Assembly: GCA_963921425.1 (NCBI GenBank)
Contig: OY992840.1
Coordinates: 3,102,501-3,166,500, forward strand
Reading direction: 5' to 3'
Source: Dryas octopetala
Taxonomy: Eukaryota; Streptophyta; Magnoliopsida; Rosales; Rosaceae
Length of the DNA: 64,000 nucleotides
A program made the position numbers and the translations under genes. Below the pieces are notes generated by a model. It had not been told where the DNA came from, did not search any database, and saw only the letters and a program-made list of their open reading frames with translations. This document shows, piece after piece, positions 1 to 10,283 of this stretch. Numbering within the stretch: the stretch's first letter is position 1; the number at the start of each line of letters is the position of its first letter.

Positions 1-1210
1 TCAATTTTGAGGATTTTGTAAAATTGAAATTTGGGGATTTAGCACCCATTTCGGGTTCCTCTTGAAATTTTGAAAATTGATGATGTTGTATGTAATTTTA
101 GACAATTTACACCCCTAGGAAACGGTATTTGATTATTAGAAATGAAAATTTTAAGAAATTTGGACAATTGGTAATATTTAGATTAGACATCGCCACTTTG
201 GGCGGCGACGGCGGTGGTTTCGACTACCCTACCGTCAAATTCTTTAATTATTATGAAATTGAGGTTTATTTTTAGTTGGTAATTGAGTTTAGATGGGTTG
301 AGGTTGCTGGGAGCCTGGGACGTGATAAAACCCCAAATTGGACATTAATTTGGTTACTTTTTCGATACCGAAGGACTCCTAGACGAACCCCAGCTGAGGT
401 ATTGCGTGTATAAGGTTTAATTGAGTAAATTGAGCAGATTAAAAAGTTTGAGTGTTGCTGGATTTGGAGTCGAGAAGGTGCTAGAAGGCTTTTGAGTGTT
501 GGGCTTTAAACATAATTTTTATTTTAATCGTGAGAAAATATAGATTTAAGCGGAAAGTTTAGGTTCACAACACACCTTATATTTTCGTTGAGCCGAGCCT
601 AATTTCATATTTATTTGCGTATATTATAGACAATATCAATGACGCTCAAAACAATCCGATGAAGGATTGACGTTGATTTCACACTGTGAGTGAACCTTAG
701 TTTATAAATTATTTAATGAATTTCACATTTTGACTCATATTGCTATCTTGAGTTTTGATCGAGAAATAATAAATTGTGAGTGGATTGACTTTTGTTTTTC
801 CGAAATGTTTCTGTATTTTAATTCTTTTCTTGATTTAATTGAGTTTGGATTATTAAAAAGAGCGTTGAGGGAAAGAAAATGGTTATTCATTTATCTCAAA
901 AGTAAGTAGAGATTTAAAGAGTATTTTAAAACTGTTGTGTAAATGCGCGTATTGATCAGACGAGCCTGCCTGTGTAAAATGCACGGGATTATGGCCAGGA
1001 TATAAGCTTGCTCGTGCGGAGTGACCTCTCCGTACGAAATTGTGGCTAGGATACGAGCTTGCTCGTGCGGAGTGACCTCTCGGTACTAGATTGTGGCCAG
1101 GATATAAGCCTACTCGTGCAGAGTAACCTCTATGTACGAGATTGTGGCTAGGGTTTGGCCTACCCATGCGCGGGATTGTGGCCAGGACATTGTTTACAGT
1201 TAGAGGTGTC
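1..1210 (+). repeat. 3' part of a Ty3/gypsy-type LTR, cut by window start
   Basis: I see no convincing coding sequence. Several stretches match the reverse complement of 37,540-38,100, including the piece around 105-120 and the 'cactttggg' stretch near 195. I therefore place this block in the same LTR family as 36,387-38,764 and, by architecture, 43,563-44,690. It ends in a set of 51-bp hairpin-forming repeats just before another LTR-like sequence starts at 1,211. The reading frame over 883-1,167 is only the 17-residue periodicity of those repeats. Family assignment is by eye. Confidence 0.5.
988..1192. repeat. 51-bp tandem repeat, hairpin-forming
   Basis: Three 51-bp units start at 988, 1,039 and 1,090, followed by two partial units at 1,141 and 1,175. 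Each full unit contains an inverted pair, for example TCGTGCGGAG and CTCCGTACGA, around a 6-base loop. Related hairpin units occur in the LTRs at about 28,010-28,110 and 62,499-62,680. Confidence 0.85.
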
Positions 1211-4200
1211 TGTCACGCCCCAATTCTGGGCCTAGGGAAATTGAGCTCGTGGCAGCCGACGTACCCCTCAATTAACATGAACTTGACCGTTACCCCCGAC
1301 GGCTCAAACTCACATTAACTGAGAAGCACAAGCCTTAAGTTTATCGTTCTACCCATGTACAAAATAGGTAAGCAGAGTTAACTAGCGGAACGTCCACTAA
1401 ATAGTGAGCTCGTCGGAAGGTGTGTTTCTAATTCATTTATTAATATTAGGCCCGAGTTAATTATTATCAATTAATTTAGGTAGGATTCAGGATCTAAGTA
1501 ACTTGGTCGACCTAGGTCAGATAGCCAAATTACAAGTTAAGTAATCCGGGGTTAACCTGACACACCCCCAAGAGTAGTCTTGCAATAGATAAACCTCAAG
1601 TAAGCCAAACATTTGTAACACTAATGAGCCAAAGACAAACGAAGGATAAGTACGAGAGTCTAAGACACTGGTCTGGTACTCACTCACTCATGAGGGAATT
1701 GCTGGAACTCGAATATCTAATTGTCGTCGAAGTAGGCGGTGTCTCGTCATCAGATATCTCCACTAGTATCACCATAGCGCCAAACCTGCAAAATCTATGT
1801 AAGGGTGAGCATTACCAAACCACCGGATCCTTTGCTCGGCTCACCCGACCCAAAAATGTGTCCACACAATCTCAAGTTTTATCTTACTTAACAAGCAAGT
1901 CGTTTAAAAACAACCATACCCAAACAGGGCTTCACACCATAAATCACAATTCGTACAAAAACGTAATAAATCACAAGATAACATGCTATATCAAGTTCAT
2001 CATGTAAGACATGTCATTTTGTACTTTCATGGAAAAAATGTCAGAGATGCATGCAACAAATATCTTATGCACGCGTACCTTTGCCAATCCGCAGAAGCAC
2101 ATCTCATTACCTGTTAAATAACAGTGGACCACCATAGCCTGTACCGCAGTGCCATCACTACCCGGCCTATCCTCCTGCCGCAAATTAGTGATAAGAACGG
2201 CCCTCACAACCCGTGGTACCTCCACGGTCACAAACCCAATATACTACCAAATCAAATGTATCCACGCGGTCCGTACTATCCCAGTACGTTCTGACTGAAC
2301 CTGGGGAGCTGACCAGGGGGCCGACTGCTCACTGGGTTTTCCACTGTGGTTTAGGGAATCGAAACCTAAGGTCGCTCATGCAACCCCTCGTTCTAAGACT
2401 AGGTGTCCAAACACTGAATTCTCATTAGTTTCACAAATACTCAATGAGAATAATTATGATGCATGAATGCATCATCCACTAGCATCAACCTATGCCAAAA
2501 TCAAGTCCATGTAGGAATGCACATGCTCAATATCAATTTCAGTGTTCAACGTATAACAACATTATCAACCCAAAACCATTACATAGTTAAGGGTTCTCAT
2601 CAGTAGCCATTAATCATAGAAATGATACAAGATTTTTCACGTACTGAAATATAAGTCACACAAGTAGTTCAAAGGGGATTTATAAGCCTCATTACCATAT
2701 TTAATTAGGTTATATTATGAGGAATAATTCATTAATCAAGCTGGCCGGTTGCAAGGCAAATAAGGATAAATCACCTTTAAATTATAGAGTGACTCTAATC
2801 CGATAATTATATTTCTTTTAAATCATCAAATAGCACATAATTTTCTCTAGGCGTTTAGGCCTTTAATCTAACCATTTATGCATCCTATAGTTCAACTAGA
2901 GTTTTTAAATAGCAATTAAGCAAGTACTAAGCCTGTAGGTTCCATATTTCACAAAAATTAACCCCCATGGATGCAAGTATCACACTTACAATGTACATAC
3001 ACAACCAATCATGCACATGCACAAGCACAAGCAAGACTCTCCAATTGTTAGTTTCTAGAAAATTAACTTGAGCAAGCCCCTCCTACCTTCTTTAGTAGCT
3101 GCCCCCAAACTCCAAAGCTCTTAAGAAACTAACAAGGCCCCTGCAACAGTACACAAAACACACCAAGTCACAACCAAGTTCAAGAATGGGGTTTTACCGA
3201 ATTAACGCACTTGTTTGGCAAGCTAAGATTGTCCCGGACACCAAATGAATAGTCCAAGGAGTGAAAACATTTAAATGAATGCTAGGTGGACCTTAAAACA
3301 AATTTATAATGATGTAAATAACTCAGGTGGTCAAATGGATGAGTTTTAAAAAGGAAAGAATTAGAAGGTAGCTGATTGCCAGCAAATAGGATCACTGGAG
3401 CAGGGTGTAGTCTCAGATTTTTAAAAACATAAGTAACAGTCCAAAAGTTATGACAATTGGTGGGATGATTTTAGACATACAGAGGGTCACTCACAAAAAT
3501 TATCAAGTGGTTTGGAGTTGTGGATCAATACAGTTTCGCCAATCAATCCAGCCTATGATTTGGGAGCAATGCTCATCCTCCAAATTCAAAGGTGGAGTGA
3601 CTGATGTCTTAAAACCTCAAACCGCATGATCCAATATAAGGAAACCAATCAAAACAGGTATAACATCATCCCCTCAACCTCATTTTAGGTTTAAACCACT
3701 AGAACACAAGGGAGACTCAAAAACTTAGACTAGTAAAAAGGAAATTGCTGCTGTCAGGTTTCAGAAATTCAAGGTCAGCTTAGAAAATTCATAACTAATT
3801 CGTCAGAGGTCCGATTGAGGTGTTCTTGGTCTCTAACTGACCGTTAGGATGTCTAGTTTATGCATACCAAACATCAGGTCGAAATACTTTGTCAAACAGT
3901 ACAGTTTTCAAAAATAGTAACTCGGGGTCAGGAGTTACAAAAACCAGAAAAAGAGAGTTTTTGACAGAAAACTCAAAACTCTTGACTCTTTTGCCAAACC
4001 AAGTAGACCAACACACCCAAAGCAACACCAAGACAGATTCACAAGGTTCACAAATAAGTTTAGAGCTTCTTACCCCAAAGCACAGCTTGGTTTCACGAGA
4101 CAGTACCCTCAAACCCGCATGCAAGTGCACCAAATCCCTTTTCTGATTTTGCATGTATCAAGGATGAAACCCTTAACAGCCTATCAGTCTAAACAAGTAA

Positions 4201-5093
4201 AAAGAGAAACTTGACTCACAAATAAGGGTAGGAACTTACCAAGAAGAACAGACCTACTCTCGGATTGCACATGCATTCACAAAATACAATCCATATTAGT
4301 GATCAGCTTAAGAAATGACCAAGTCCTGGACTTGATCGACAAAATGAAAGGTTTTTGGGAACGAAGTCAGGAATGAAACGAGGATTGAGAAATCCAAACC
4401 TTCCTCAACTAGTTGCTGCGTGCTCTCCCTGAGTGTAATAAAAGTCCAGCAGCCCCAAAACACAAATGAAGGTATCAAAGTTAGTTCAAGGCCTTGGTGA
4501 AATTTCTAACTTCAGAGAAAGAATCTGAAGGGCTATCGAAACGTAAGGAGGTAACATGCAAAAGGAAAAATTACCGAAAATCAGTCCTCACCTCTTCTAT
4601 TCATGTAGCTCAGAGACGATGGTCTCCGACTTCTCTCTCTCGGCTCAAAGGTTCCTCACCTAGTGAACTCGAGAATGTTGTCTAAGATTTGGTTCTGTGG
4701 TTACAAGACTGTTTGACTACAGAGGAAATGGAAAGAGAGAAAAATGTAGAGAGAGAAGAGAACACAGACAAAAAGGATAAGAGGAAGGTGAAAGGGTTGA
4801 GGGTTGGCGTACATGAGTTTACAAATGATGGCTGGTTGGGTTTCCAAAACTAACAGCCATCAGAATTAAATAACGTGTATGTGGCTGTCTTAGGGGCTAG
4901 GTGGGCTGCTGATTGGGTTTTGGGCCTAGGCTAACCATATGTAATTAAAGAGCCCAGCTGGTTTTAATTTTTCATGCCAAAGGAAATTAATTGGGCTTGG
5001 ATTTATGTACTAGGGTCCAAAATAAATAATTAGGTTTAAGGGAAAAATTAAATGGGCTTCCTGAGAAATGGGAAGCCGGCCCCTCTTGCCATG
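1211..5093. repeat. Long LTR-like repeat (family A), non-coding
   Basis: Begins with TGTCACGCCCC, the kind of terminus seen on Ty3/gypsy LTRs read in reverse. It contains no reading frame with recognisable similarity. The part from about 2,060 to 2,900 is clearly homologous to 59,530-60,300, sharing the 'cctgtacc', 'ctacccggcct' and 'ggggagctgac' blocks in the same order. It ends where the next TGTCACGCC terminus starts at 5,094. I could not find a second LTR, primer site or target duplication, so it may be a solo or truncated LTR, possibly composite. Confidence 0.5.
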
Positions 5094-6664
5094 TGTCACG
5101 CCCTCAAGTTCGGGTCTAAGAGTTCGAGTGTGAAATTACTACATTGTCCCTCCAAGGTTACTATCGTTAATCCTTGTCTCACTCGCAAGGCGCGAGCAAC
5201 AAAATAAAATAGAAATAAAATAAAAATAGAAAGTAACACTAACAAGGACAAGGGTAGTTCCAACTATAAGCAAAAGTACTACGAGTCACGTTTACAACTG
5301 AGATAGAAGTGGTGGTTTGATCTACAAGTCAACCATGGTCAAGTAATACCGTAAAAAAAAAAAAATTCGCTCCAAATTTTTCCGGGTATCACAGTGTCAA
5401 ACGGGTCGGCCAAGCCCGTTTAAGTTGAGCCTATCATGCTTTCGTGCTGTGCTCGGGCTGGCCTATATAGTTAAGACCTAAACCTGGCAAGGCCCGCGAG
5501 CCATTCGTGCTCGTGCCGTGCCTTAAACGGGCCGGCCCACGGACTTTTTTTTATTTTATTTTTTATGGTGATAAAACTAATCTTATGATATTTTTTCTTA
5601 TTTATAATTAAATATTAACATTATTTTACATAAAAATTGAATATTTTTGTTGAAAAATTCTCTAAAAATGTAAAAAACAATGTCAAAATAGTCGTGCCTA
5701 ATTCAGGCCCATTTTGTGCCCGTGCTCGTGCCGTGCTTGCCCCGTGTCGTGCTCGTGCCGTGCCGTGCCGTGCCCGATGGGCTAAAAACATCGGCTTGGC
5801 CCGGCCCATTCAATTGTACAGTGCCGTGCCGTGCCTATTTTAATCGTGTCGTGCCGTGTCGTGCTCGGGCCGGCCTGACCCGTTTGAGACCTCTATTTAC
5901 AGTACGGGTACAAGTATGGTGTAGTTTCATTATTCTTTCAAGGAATTCTATTACAAAAGTTTAAACGAGAAGTTCTTTTTATGCTTTATCTTGATTCTTG
6001 GACTTCTACTTTTGTATGATACTTCTATTTAGAAAGTTCTCAATGAATGACTGCATATCGGTTTTATTCATGTATTTTATGTTAAATGGTTTTATGACGT
6101 TTTAGAAAAGATTTCAAAAATAGTTTTAAAACTGGGAGATTTCAAAGAGCGATTGTAAGGTCTTAGAGATTATTATTTTATGACTTCTAAAAGAATAAAT
6201 AAATTTTATGTTTCATTTTCTTAACTCGTCCACTCACTGAGTTTATCTCACGTTTTTCCCATATATTTTGTTTTAAATTTTCTCCCAGGTAGTAGCGATG
6301 GTGGAGGTCAAGCCATATACGTCGAGGCATAATTTTTCCACTCCCATTCCTCGAACATTGTAGGCGACCTGTCCACTTTGTTATTTCTTTTAGCTTTAGT
6401 ATGAAACTTGTTGTATTAATAGTTCTAATAACCGCATTTGGACCCTATGAATGAATTATTTTTATTTGTTGAGTCTGAGACTCCCTGTTGTTTGCAGGAG
6501 AGGTGGCTGTTGAATTTTAGAAGTGTTATTTACAGGTTTATAAATTTTTGGGTTAGTCCAATTTCAGGGGAAGTTCTGCCGAATTTTTGGTAGGATTTTT
6601 CTTAATTTTGGATCCCACAGGACCTCTCTGAGTTTCAGGGTGGAATCCGGGGGCGGTCCTGTCA
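5094..6664. repeat. LTR-like repeat interrupted by a hAT-like element
   Basis: Starts TGTCACGCCC and runs to about 'cggtcctgtca' at 6,664, giving a TG...CA unit with no coding content. It is split at 5,392-5,895 by a GTGCCGTGCC-rich inverted-repeat element. The flanking five bases do not match (ccatg against ccttt), so the right boundary is uncertain. Confidence 0.4.
5392..5895. mobile_element. hAT-like non-autonomous element
   Basis: The ends are imperfect inverted repeats: CAGTGTCAAACGGGTCGGCC on the left, and the complement of GGCCTGACCCGTTTGAGACC on the right. Plant hAT elements often carry a 'TCAAACGGG' terminus of this kind. The interior is made of repeated GTGCCGTGCC and CGTGCTCGTG motifs around an AT-rich centre, and no transposase is present. 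I did not find a clean 8-bp target duplication, so the class is inferred from the termini only. Confidence 0.45.
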
Positions 6665-7225
6665 CCTTTTAGGTGAAACAAATTGATATATATATCATAC
6701 ATTCCAAATCCTTTTTTTAAACTTGAAATAATAAACAATATCAGTTTTGGTCTAAGAACTGAAATGTTATACCGTTTTGATATCTGGTTCTTTCTCAGAC
6801 CTGATATATAAACAATATTTAGATATCAGAGCCAGTTCCATACCTGATATTGATACCATGATTTTAAATCATATTCTACCTCAAACCTGATATTGATGCC
6901 ATGGTTTTATATGATATTCTACCTCAAACTTGATATTGATACCATGGTTTTATATCATATTCTACCTCAAATACGATATCTATTGACCAGAACTATTGAT
7001 ATTCGGATTTTATAGATATAAGAAATAATATCAAATTGGATATTCATTTTGTATTTAGGACATCAGGTTGAAAAAAAAAAAAAAAAGATATATAAAGAAT
7101 ATTTACATATCAGTTTAAAATTGATATCTAAAATGTGAACATTAAATATTATGATTGACTATATCAGACGGCTACCCAATTAGATATCAGTCCACGACTG
7201 ATATATATCAACAATTTTGTAGTAG
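6665..7225. repeat. GATATC-rich region, possible CACTA-type end
   Basis: Rich in short CTGATAT/GATATC motifs in both orientations, resembling the subterminal repeats of CACTA elements. It finishes with TTTTGTAGTAG at about 7,215-7,225; the complement, CTACTACAAAA, resembles the CACTACTACAAAA terminus. The opposite end and a 3-bp target duplication were not found. No coding sequence is visible. Confidence 0.3.
6843..6971. repeat. 43-bp tandem repeat, three units
   Basis: Three direct 43-bp units start at 6,843, 6,886 and 6,929, each beginning CCTGATATTGAT (CTTGATATTGAT in the third) and ending ATTCTACCTCAAA. They differ at a few positions. Confidence 0.9.
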
Positions 7226-7828
7226 CATGCAAACTAAATACCGTTGCCTATGGTTGAGAGGAACTCGAACACCATTAATGAGCTTGAACACTTGAACACT
7301 CCAACCTTTACTTGAGCCTTTGATGATCTTCACACACTTGACCAACCTTTACTTAAACACTCTAACCTAACTTAAATGTTTGTACAATCAGGTTTTGTGT
7401 TAAGAAATAGTCAATTACGAAGTTTACGTACATATATATATATACAAAATAGGATGCATGAAAGACATATACCTGAACATCTAGTGAGCAAACTGTATAT
7501 GAGATATTGTTGTTGATGCAACAACAAAGATTGCTCACTCATGCACTCAAACACAAACCCAAAGACCTAGTCAAGTATAACATACAATCAAAGAGCATTT
7601 TGTAGTAGGGAGATGCCAATTATAAAAATTAACTTTGACACTTATAGACTTAAATCGAAATTGAATATTTTGATATACAATGTGAAGTTTTCATCTTGGC
7701 AAGGATCACTGAGACGATAGAGCTTATACCAATACACACTCAGACATGTTTCTATCAACTTAATAGTGTCAACACAAAATAATGATCCTTACAATAAGCT
7801 TATCCACCATAATGAGAAACATCTAAGT
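7226..7828. other. Unassigned AT-rich sequence
   Basis: No coding region, RNA gene or complete element recognised. A second TTTTGTAGTAG motif occurs near 7,600, like the one at 7,215. Confidence 0.4.
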
Positions 7829-7840
7829 TTATTGAAAATA

Positions 7841-9210
7841 GTGAGTAATTTTAACCCCCTAACCACCCAAAAAATTTGCCTAAACCCCCACCCATCTAGA
7901 AACTCTCTCAAAACCCCCTATAACTTATAATCCTAAATTACCTTTCTGACGCACCCTGACACGCACTAACGAGCGTTGACGTCATTATAACTGAATTTTG
8001 GTGAAACTGATTTTTTTTCTGAAACTGAATTTTTTGCTGACGCATGGTTACACTGAAACTAAAATAAAACACTAAAACTGAATTTCAAGAATTCAGTTAC
8101 ACGAAATTGAAGAATTCAGTTATGAATTCACTTACTGAAATTGAATTAAGTGATGAAACAATTACACCTTGACTAAAAAGCAATTACACCTTCACTAAAA
8201 CAGTTACACCTTCACTAAAACAATTACACCTTCACCCAAACCATCAAATTCGGAGTAACTGCAACTGGAGCTTGGCAACCCTTTCAATTGTCTGCAATGC
8301 CTGGGTTCAAAATTAGGGATTTCAATTTCTTCAAAAACCAATTCAATTAAACAAAACCAATAGCAATATAACACAAAGGAGAATTGATTCCATACCTGTG
8401 TCGAGGCCAACGGCCACCGGAGTCACCATATAATGGGTAGAGAAACCGCATCTTTGTAGCTTCGCAAAAGCCGTGGTCAGTGGTGGTCGGAGTGAGGAAA
8501 TGGCAAGGAGAGACTCAGCGTGAAGAGAGGAAGATATTGGTGCCAAAGCCAGGTTGCGACGCTGCAAGAAAAGAAAGATCGTCGGCGGAGGCTTCGCTAT
8601 TGTTTGGCGTTGTTCCATCGCCGTCGAGGGTCGGTTGGGTGATCGGTGGGTACCACCGTGTTCGTCGCGAGGAGAGGAAGCTATTGGTGCCAGAGTTAGA
8701 CCGCGATGCTGCCGGAAAATGGAGATCGCCGACAAAGGAGCTTGGGTCTGCCTGGGTTGATCCGTTGCTGTTGTTGGGGTTCGTGGAGAGTGGAGGGTAA
8801 GGGGAGGAAGTGGGATCAAAGAGACGAGCATGGTGGGACCAATCTGGCCGAAAACTGTCGCCAGACGGTGGTGCATGCGCCGACGATGCCGACGGGAAGA
8901 GAGAGAGATAGAGAGAAAACGCAAAAATAAATATGGGAAATTTAAAAAACATGGGGATTCAAAGATGGGGTAGAAACAGAGACTGGAATTAAAAAAAAAA
9001 ACATAATTAAAATTTTATGAAAATTAAAAATAAATAAAAGGGGTAAAACTGAAAAATTAAAAGATAGGGAGTCAAACTTGGCTGGGTATTAGTTGACTAG
9101 GGAGTTTAGGAAAATATTAAGTGTAAGATTGAGGGTTATGGGAGAGGTAGATTTTGGGTGGGGGTTATGAGAGATTTTTTCTCTAACTAGGGGGTTTATA
9201 ATTATTTACA
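7841..9210. mobile_element. MULE-type non-autonomous element with long inverted ends
   Basis: The terminal roughly 80 bp form imperfect inverted repeats. The left end has the order AACCCCCTAA then AAACCCCCACCC; the complement of the right end shows AACCCCCTAG then AACCCCCACCC in the same spacing. The same 12 bases (TTATTGAAAATA) lie immediately outside both ends, at 7,829-7,840 and 9,211-9,222. This fits the 9-11-bp target duplications of Mutator-like elements, allowing for chance extension. The element is 1,370 bp and encodes no transposase. Its centre (about 8,400-8,935) is markedly more GC-rich than its surroundings, as in elements that have captured gene fragments. Confidence 0.7.
8400..8935 (-). 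other. GC-rich core of the MULE-type element with a 147-bp duplication
   Basis: A GC-rich segment, open on the minus strand in two overlapping frames (193 codons ending at 8,343; 145 codons, 8,952-8,515). It holds two diverged copies of a unit spaced 147 bp apart, recognisable by GAGGAAGATATTGGTGCC near 8,526 and GAGGAAGCTATTGGTGCC near 8,673. Because 147 is 49 codons, the duplication keeps the frame: in the 145-codon frame it gives two similar blocks ending in FLSSRR and FLSSR. I do not recognise the protein. It may be a captured gene fragment or simply a GC-rich element interior with fortuitous open frames. Confidence 0.4.
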
Positions 9211-9222
9211 TTATTGAAAATA

Positions 9223-9930
9223 TGATAAAAGTTAATTACCAAAAATCTGGAAACAAGAGCCTCAATACTAAACATAAGTCCCTAAAGTACTAGAAAATCT
9301 TACTAGAAGCTGTTGTTTCTTAAATTTTTGTATGTGAAGATAGATGTTGCGTGCAGAAATTGCTTCGCTTGTTGTTCTACATTAATATGCTTCTAGTATT
9401 AATAGCTTTAAAAAGAAAACTTTTAAATTACCTTTCACTGAATAAAGTTTTTCAAATTTTAGTTCGTGATAGAGAGAAATTTCTCTTCAACATATATAGA
9501 TCAAGCTGATTTGGTATCTCAATTAAATAACATGATGATACTTATGCTTTTATAATTCATCACTTAAAAATTTCTCAAATTTCAAGAAGGTTTCTATCTC
9601 TTGAAATTGCAAGTCAGTTTCTACCCCTGTTATAAAAAAGCTTTTTTCGTTGGTGATATAGTGTATGTAGGCACGCAATTAAAACTAAATATATAGAATT
9701 CAAGATCAGCTTAAATATAAGAGAATAATTTGTCTGCCCCTGTGATAGGGGCATACTTGTGTAATAGTAGAGAGAAAAAGAGAGAAGAAGGAGAGGAGAG
9801 AGAGAAAAAGGGAGAGACAAGAGAGATAGAGAAAAAGGGATACCATAGCTGGTAGCCCTAGCGCGGTAAGTCCCTCTCTAAATATAAAGATGTAAAACGT
9901 ATTGTCATATGACTCATATTTTAGAAAAAG

Positions 9931-9968
<38 letters not shown>

Positions 9969-10283
9969 ACCGTCACATTAAAATATAAATTAAATTTATT
10001 AAATTATTATTTTAATGTATTACCCCTTTACTTGAAATATCACAATACATGGTGTGTGGGCGTTGGTACGTGTCTGTATATGTTTGTATGTGTGTGCGGT
10101 GTGTGTGAGGGAGAGTTACATGGGGATGCGTGGTCTGGCTGGGTTGATGACATTGAATGCTCCACACCTACTCCTTAATAAAAGTTCCATTATTAGCTGC
10201 CATTATTAAATAGGTAGCTGAGTAGTGGTGGCTCAACCTAATCGCTGCCAGGAGTAAGCAAAAAACAGCAACAAGATCGATAG
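9223..10283. other. Intergenic region and putative promoter of the CASP-like gene
   Basis: AT-rich sequence with a GA-rich stretch at about 9,770-9,840, an A-tract at 9,925-9,964 (one G interruption), and a GT-rich stretch around 10,050-10,110. No gene recognised. The 100-200 bases before 10,284 should contain the promoter and 5' leader of the downstream gene, but I see only a weak AATAAAA-like AT block near 10,177 and no convincing TATA box. Confidence 0.4.

Noticed and set aside
883..1167. Possible small protein with 17-residue repeats, or a CRISPR-like array
   Set aside because: The periodicity is a 51-bp LTR hairpin repeat without unique spacers, in plant DNA. It is neither CRISPR nor a credible protein.
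4494..4685. Short reading frame in the family A repeat
   Set aside because: No similarity, no conserved counterpart in the second family A fragment, and typical of chance frames in LTR sequence.
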